In this document: positions 59,795 through 64,000 of the stretch, piece by piece
Layout of the letters: each line of letters begins with the position of its first letter
Numbering within the stretch: the first letter of the stretch is position 1
Assembly (NCBI GenBank): GCA_021776825.1
Contig: JAJFFG010000078.1
Span: 20,819 to 84,818 of the forward strand
Origin: Planctomycetota bacterium
GTDB taxonomy: Bacteria > Planctomycetota > JAJSAM01 > JAJVHW01
DNA: 64,000 nucleotides
Direction: 5' to 3'
Translations under genes and position numbers: made by a program
The notes under the pieces: model-generated
The model's database searches: none
Seen by the model: the letters and a program-made list of their open reading frames with translations, nothing else
What the model was told of the DNA's origin: nothing

Positions 59795-61936
59795 TTGGTC
59801 GTTGCGTGTGGCTGCCTCGCGCTCGGAGCGCCGCCCCGCATGGAGACCGTAGAAGGCCCGCCTCGGTTCCTCGCTCGTCAGCTGGAGGCCTTGGCGCCGC
59901 TCTGGTTGCTGCAGGTCGTGATGTTGGCGGCGTTCCTCAGTTGGCTGCCTGACGTGCTTCGCGGCCGCTGTCGCGGCCCGCGCATTGCCCTCGGGTTGCC
60001 GCTGGCGCTGTTGGCCGTGCTCGCTGCGGTGCAGCTGATTCCCGGCTCCGCCACGCTGCTCTCCGCGTTCTCGCCCGAACTCGGTGCGACCCGTGCGGCG
60101 CTGGGAGTCGACGACTGGGCTCCGTTCACGGTCTGGCCGTACGGGACGCGTGTCGCGCTGCTCACTCTCCTCGGTGTCCTGGTCGTTCAGCGCACGATGA
60201 TGGTGACTGTGGCCGACGACGGCGCGGGGCGCCGCCTCGCTCGCCGAGTCCTCTGGTTCGTCTTCGCCGTTGCGGCGCTCGAGTGCGGGATCGGCATCGC
60301 GTCGACGCATCTCGGGGACGACACCGTCCTCGGGCTGGCCAAGGTGTCGGGGCGCGGGCGAGTCACGGGCACGTTCGTGCTCGCACCGATGCTCGGAGTC
60401 TGGGCCGGGATGGGCGCTTGCGCCGGGGTCGGGCTCGCGATGCTCGCGTGGCGTCGGGACGCGCGTCGCTCGGCGTCGGTCTGCGGAGTGCTCGTCGCCG
60501 TCTGCGTGGCCGGGGCTGTCCTCTCGCTCTCGCGGCTGATGCTCGCCGCGACGGCGGGCGGGCTCATCGTCACGCTCTGGCTCGCGGGTGGCAGCCTGGC
60601 CACGGAGGGACGTACTCGCGTCGGTCGCGCACTCCGCGGCGCCGCCGTCGCTCTGCCGATCGCGGTCGTCGCGGTCGTCCTCCTCGTCCCGTCGCTCCGC
60701 GAACGCGTGGCGTTCGCCCTGCCGTACGTGACGGGCGAGCCCGGGCCAGTCGAACCTCGCATCGCCGGCTGGGAGTCGACCTGGGATCTGTTCCGACTCT
60801 CGCCGTGGATCGGGACCGGGCTCGGGAGCTTCGGCCGAGCCGTCCATCTCACGCAGTCCATCGACGCGCCGCAGGAGATGTGGTTCGCCCACAGTGACCC
60901 GCTGAACCTCCTCGCCGATGGCGGCGTGCTGGCGTTTGGCCTCGCGATGGCGTGGCTCGTGTCCTGTTGGCGACACGGCCGAATCGCGCTCCGCTCGGCG
61001 CAGCCAGAGACGCGTCTGCTCGCCGCCGCCGCCATCGGAGGGGCCGTCGTGGTCCTCGTCGGCGCGCTGGCGGACTTTCAGACTCAGTTTCCCGTCGTCG
61101 CGCTTCCGTTCGTCGCGCTCGCGGTGCTTCCCACCGCGCTCGCCGCGCCGCGCGATCCGTCGACGGACGAGATCTGGATGGGACGTCGGCGCGTCGGTAC
61201 GACCGTCGTTGCAGTCGTTCTGATCGTTGCATTCGGATTCACGGACTCACTCCGCGAACGGACGGCGCACATCGACGCCGGACACCCCCCGGCGCCGACG
61301 ACCGGGGAGATGGCTCTGGGAGCGGCGCGCACTCTGCTCTCCGGACTGCGATCTTCCGACGATCCCGGTGCCGATCTCGAGGAGGCAGAGCGGCTGCTCA
61401 CCGTCGCGGTCGAGGAGGAGCCGTTCCTCGACGACACGCATCTCTGGCGCGCTCTCGTGGAGCTCTCGACGCCCGACGGCTCGCGCGACCTCGCGCTGGA
61501 GGAACTCGGTCGCGCTCGGCTCGTCAGCCGCGGACACGCGGGGGTGAACCTCCAGATCGGGCTGCTCTACCTCGATCTCCTCGGGACGTCCGAGGCGGAG
61601 CATGGGCCCGCTGGCGACACGGCGATGGACGCGCTCCGCGAGGCTGGAGCACTCGTCCCGCAGGCGTTCTCGCGCGCCTTTGCCGAGGCTCTGCAGCGCG
61701 AGCTCACCGGCGACGACCTCCGGCGGATCGTGCCTGAGCGCGCCCACGCGCTCGAACGCTATGCGGGGCATCTTGGGCAGGCGGGGGACGCCACTGGTCA
61801 GCGAGCGGCGCTGCGCCGGGCGCTCTCAATCGAGCCCTGGAACGTCGCTCTCGTCGAGAAGGTGGTCCGCACCCACGAGGGCACCTCCGACGAGGCCGAG
61901 GCGCGCGACCTGATCAGCCGATTCCGGTTGGAGTGA
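59795..61936 (+). CDS. O-antigen-ligase-like membrane protein with TPR-like tail
   Basis: At least 713 residues. Ten or more hydrophobic helices form the first 480, with the WaaL/PglL-type outer loop RIAGWESTWDLFRLSPWIGTG and the conserved His in WFAHSDPLNLLADGG. The last 200 residues are helical repeats (LEEAERLLTVAVEEEPFLDDTHLWRALVEL) like TPRs. Such proteins join or polymerise lipid-linked glycans in the periplasm. The start is doubtful: a TTG at 59795 cuts the first helix short, while a CTG at 59738 would overlap the previous stop (CTGA) and include GRRLARRTLLALALVVA, a better signal anchor. Confidence 0.8.
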   Translation: MVVACGCLALGAPPRMETVEGPPRFLARQLEALAPLWLLQVVMLAAFLSWLPDVLRGRCRGPRIALGLPLALLAVLAAVQLIPGSATLLSAFSPELGATRAALGVDDWAPFTVWPYGTRVALLTLLGVLVVQRTMMVTVADDGAGRRLARRVLWFVFAVAALECGIGIASTHLGDDTVLGLAKVSGRGRVTGTFVLAPMLGVWAGMGACAGVGLAMLAWRRDARRSASVCGVLVAVCVAGAVLSLSRLMLAATAGGLIVTLWLAGGSLATEGRTRVGRALRGAAVALPIAVVAVVLLVPSLRERVAFALPYVTGEPGPVEPRIAGWESTWDLFRLSPWIGTGLGSFGRAVHLTQSIDAPQEMWFAHSDPLNLLADGGVLAFGLAMAWLVSCWRHGRIALRSAQPETRLLAAAAIGGAVVVLVGALADFQTQFPVVALPFVALAVLPTALAAPRDPSTDEIWMGRRRVGTTVVAVVLIVAFGFTDSLRERTAHIDAGHPPAPTTGEMALGAARTLLSGLRSSDDPGADLEEAERLLTVAVEEEPFLDDTHLWRALVELSTPDGSRDLALEELGRARLVSRGHAGVNLQIGLLYLDLLGTSEAEHGPAGDTAMDALREAGALVPQAFSRAFAEALQRELTGDDLRRIVPERAHALERYAGHLGQAGDATGQRAALRRALSIEPWNVALVEKVVRTHEGTSDEAEARDLISRFRLE

Positions 61937-61946
61937 CGATCTGCCC

Positions 61947-61984
61947 GATGAGGCGATGACGGTCCCTTCGGACCTCGCCCCATC
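61947..61984 (+). promoter_or_regulatory. Long hairpin ending at the start codon of a glycosyltransferase
   Basis: Outer arms 61947-61956/61975-61984 pair with one mismatch and inner arms 61961-61965/61970-61974 pair perfectly around CTTC. The ATG of the next gene begins at the very next base. No separate ribosome-binding site is visible. Confidence 0.5.
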
Positions 61985-63211
61985 ATGAAGATCGTCCTCG
62001 TCGCCGGTAACGACCTCCTGCACGCGCGTCGTGCGCGGCGGCACGCGCGTACCCTCGCCGCCGCCGGGCACGAGGTGACGCTGCACGGCGTGCGGTCGAA
62101 CGGCACCGAGCAGGAGGAAGACGACGGGAACGCCGTCCTCGTGCGGAGCGCGGTCCCCACGTGGGTCTGGCGCGATCGTGGTCCCGCAGCCGCGTGGCGT
62201 GTGGTGCACTGGTACCAGCGCTTCGCCTCGGTCGTGCAGGCGGCGGTCGAGCGTCAGCGACCCGACGCGCTGCACGCCTGCGGCGTCGACACGGTCGAGC
62301 CCGTCCTGGCCGCCGCACGCGAGCTCGGGATCCCGTGCGTGCTGGACGACCCCGGCGAGACGCGCGCCGACCTCCTCGGACGACGCGTGGCAGGCATGCA
62401 GGAGAGCGCCCGCAAGCGCGCCTACGACTCAGTCGTCGGGCTCCTGCGTCGCCGAGCCGACGCCCTGAGGCGACGCGTCCGCGTGGGCGGCGTCCGGGCG
62501 ATCACGACGTCGTCTCGGGCTCTGGCGCTCGACCATGCGCAGCGGTTCGGTGGCCCGCAACCGATCGTGGTGCGGGACTGCCCCCCGCGTTGGAACGTGA
62601 AGCGCAGCGAGACGCTGCGCGTGCGGCTGGGCGCCTTCCCAGGCGAGCGCCTCATCGCGTACCGAGGGCCTGGCGGACCGGGCTCGGGGATCGACGCCGT
62701 GGTCCACGCCCTCCGCATCCTGGGCGATGGACACGTCCTCGCGGTGCTCGGTTGTGAGCGTCCGATCGAGGAGATCGAGCGCGTGGCGGTCGCTGCCGGC
62801 GTCTCAGATCGAGTTCGCTTCCTCCCGCCGGTGCCCGAGGACGAACTGTTGATGCTCCTGGCATCCGCCGACGTCGCGGTGATCCCGCGGGAGCCCATCG
62901 ATCACACGACACAGCTCTCGATCCCACCGGAACTGCTCGAGTGCCTCGCGGCCGGAGTACCCGTCGCGGCGTCGGGGATGCCCGCCATGGGGCGGATCAT
63001 CCAGGAGAGCGGAGCCGGCGTGCTGTACGCCGCACGCTGCCCGAGCGATCCGGGCGCGATCGCGGAGGCGCTCTCCACGCTCCTGAAGGACGACTTTCTT
63101 CTCGAGGCCTGCCGGGAGCAGGCGCGAGCCGCGGTGGCGTCGGAGCTCTCGTGGGAGCGGGAGTCCCAGGGGCTGATCGGCCTCTACGAGCGACTTGGAT
63201 CACGCGACTGA
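61985..63211 (+). CDS. GT4-type glycosyltransferase
   Basis: 408 residues. N-terminal MKIVLVAGNDLLHARRARRHARTLAAAGHEV; C-terminal VLAVLGCERPIEEIERVA, a VRFLPPVPEDELLMLLASADVAVIP stretch and PPELLECLAAGVPVAASGMPA, which is the GT4 donor helix with its Glu. Resembles the other GT4 enzymes of the cluster in layout. Substrate unknown. Separated from the ligase gene by a hairpin-containing 48 bp, so it may be translated less efficiently or independently. Confidence 0.85.
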   Translation: MKIVLVAGNDLLHARRARRHARTLAAAGHEVTLHGVRSNGTEQEEDDGNAVLVRSAVPTWVWRDRGPAAAWRVVHWYQRFASVVQAAVERQRPDALHACGVDTVEPVLAAARELGIPCVLDDPGETRADLLGRRVAGMQESARKRAYDSVVGLLRRRADALRRRVRVGGVRAITTSSRALALDHAQRFGGPQPIVVRDCPPRWNVKRSETLRVRLGAFPGERLIAYRGPGGPGSGIDAVVHALRILGDGHVLAVLGCERPIEEIERVAVAAGVSDRVRFLPPVPEDELLMLLASADVAVIPREPIDHTTQLSIPPELLECLAAGVPVAASGMPAMGRIIQESGAGVLYAARCPSDPGAIAEALSTLLKDDFLLEACREQARAAVASELSWERESQGLIGLYERLGSRD

Positions 63212-63281
63212 GTGGGGTCCACGCCGGACGACGCCGAATCGCACTCCGACTACCTCGTCTCCCGCGTATCGTCGGGGGACC

Positions 63282-63740
63282 ATGTCGTACATCGTTCTCG
63301 TCCCCGTCGATCTCGCCGACGACCATCCGCGCGAGATCCGCTTCGCCGCCGACCTTGCTCGCGTCCGCTCGGCGGAGGTTCTCCTTCTGCACGTGATCGA
63401 CTACGTGCCCACCGTGCTCCCCGTGGAACTGCCGGCCGGATATCCGTCGCCGCAGCTCGACGTCGTTCGCGCGTCGGCGGAGCGGAAACTCGCCACCGTC
63501 GCCGCGCGCTTCGAGGGCGTGAAGGTGCGCACCATCGTCGAGATCGGCACCGCCGCCCACGAGATCGTCGCTTGCGCCGAGCGCGAGGGCGTCGACCAGA
63601 TCGTGGTCGGCAGCCACAGCCGCAACGCGTTGGCCCGCATGGTCCTCGGCTCAGTGGCCGAGCGCGTGGCCCGGACGGCCTCGTGCCCCGTCACTGTTGT
63701 GCACGAGAAGGACGCTGTGCACGAGAAGGACGCCAGCTAA
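63282..63740 (+). CDS. Universal stress protein (UspA family)
   Basis: 152 residues, a single Usp domain. VPVDLADDHPREIRFAADLA at the start, then VDQIVVGSHSRNALARMVLGSVAERVARTASCPVTVV, the ATP-binding G-x2-G-x9-GS pattern with Ser/Thr variants. The final residues are an 18-bp tandem duplication (VHEKDAVHEKDA, 140-151). Usp proteins bind ATP and respond to stress. ATG at 63282. It lies 70 bp after the glycan cluster and is not obviously part of it. Confidence 0.9.
   Translation: MSYIVLVPVDLADDHPREIRFAADLARVRSAEVLLLHVIDYVPTVLPVELPAGYPSPQLDVVRASAERKLATVAARFEGVKVRTIVEIGTAAHEIVACAEREGVDQIVVGSHSRNALARMVLGSVAERVARTASCPVTVVHEKDAVHEKDAS
63699..63734 (+). repeat. Two 18-bp in-frame units at the end of the usp gene
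   Basis: Units 63699-63716 and 63717-63734 differ only at the last base. They encode VHEKDA twice and are followed by Ser and the TAA stop. Confidence 0.9.
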
Positions 63741-63758
63741 CCGGGCAGCGCCCGCGAG

Positions 63759-63999
63759 CTAGCCCGCACTATTCACGACGACTCACACACCTGAGCGGTC
63801 CAGACCGCCGATCTCTGCGTTGCGCCTCCTCCGAGACGGAACGGCGTCGCAGTCGTCGGCGCGCCTTGATCTCGACGTTCTGTCCTCGCTCCGGACGGGC
63901 CACTCGGCGCGTGGCGTCGCCCCCGCATCCAGGCGGCTCCTCGATTCCTGGACGATGGTCGTCACGGAGTGCGCGAGCCTCATGAATAGTCCGGGCTAG
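63759..63999 (+). repeat. Dispersed element family C, copy C2 (241 bp)
   Basis: Same length and orientation as C1. Terminal inverted repeats 63759-63775 and 63983-63999 match at 16 of 17 positions, with CTAG at both ends. It begins 19 bp after the usp stop. A 66-codon minus-strand frame is open in both copies but shows no sign of selection. Confidence 0.85.
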
Positions 64000-64000
64000 G

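Noticed and set aside
1..64000. Prophage, integrative element or antiphage defence island
   Set aside because: No integrase, transposase, phage structural, restriction, toxin-antitoxin or nuclease-helicase defence genes are visible; RecJ, RNase D and DprA are ordinary housekeeping or competence genes here.

Overview
The window is a very GC-rich bacterial chromosome segment (roughly 70% G+C by eye) with densely packed genes, many GTG starts and frequent ATGA/GTGA stop-start overlaps. No rRNA, tRNA, phage gene, transposase gene or CRISPR array is visible. Gene content suggests a Planctomycetota-like or similar environmental lineage: a pseudopilin-like protein with an LRNLASAQAQF motif, HEAT and TPR lipoproteins or secreted proteins, a cytosolic Ser/Thr kinase with an N-terminal extension, a SpoIIE-type phosphatase, a twin-cluster YkgJ protein and a Gly-rich surface protein. 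This placement is inference from family habit, not from a marker gene.

Layout. 1-5 kb: end of a ComF-like phosphoribosyltransferase, an RmlD-like reductase and a PreP-like M16 lipoprotein protease. 5-15.5 kb (minus strand): M28 peptidase with PA and PDZ domains, RecJ, SelB, a Gly-rich secreted protein and a TPR protein. 15.8-26.7 kb (mostly plus): GT-C/TPR membrane protein, RNase D, an anchored carboxypeptidase-regulatory-like protein, FolC (minus), a two-TM protein, AroB, pseudopilin and DprA. 27-32.6 kb: Nudix hydrolase, small membrane proteins (one of only 41 aa), YbgC-type thioesterase, HEAT lipoprotein, a secreted protein and a histidine kinase. 33.3-36.3 kb: Ser/Thr kinase, YkgJ and SpoIIE phosphatase. 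36.4-53.8 kb: one almost gapless plus-strand gene train that starts with ksgA and becomes a surface-glycan cluster: two AsnB-like amidotransferases, three GT4-type glycosyltransferases, two GT-C membrane proteins, a polysaccharide deacetylase, a zinc-ribbon methyltransferase, an ATP-grasp enzyme, a radical SAM/SPASM enzyme and a Wzm/Wzt-type ABC exporter. 54-63.2 kb continues it with three more glycosyltransferases, another membrane GT-C-like protein, a third AsnB-like enzyme and an O-antigen-ligase-like protein with a TPR-like tail. A universal stress protein closes the window.

The glycan genes make sense together as an ABC-transporter-dependent polysaccharide pathway: cytoplasmic assembly by GT4 enzymes, amidation and other tailoring (AsnB, ATP-grasp, methyltransferase, radical SAM), recognition and export by Wzt/Wzm, and periplasmic decoration or ligation by GT-C and WaaL-like proteins. 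No initiating phosphoglycosyltransferase and no sugar-nucleotide pathway beyond the RmlD-like gene is visible here.

The least ordinary layer is non-coding. Three families of dispersed 130-270 bp elements are present. A (three copies) and C (two copies, both 241 bp) share related terminal inverted repeats. B (three copies) is a double-hairpin element whose stems show compensatory base changes. All usually sit directly against stop codons, often supplying a CTAG. In addition, at least twelve short tandem duplications (12-23 bp units) occur, mostly at gene ends: stop codons are copied after selB, after the Gly-rich protein gene and after the GT-C/TPR gene, and whole stop-start junctions are copied at 46.3 kb (2 x 17 bp) and 48.7 kb (ATG repeated every 20 bp, six times). 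FolC alone carries three in-frame tracts.
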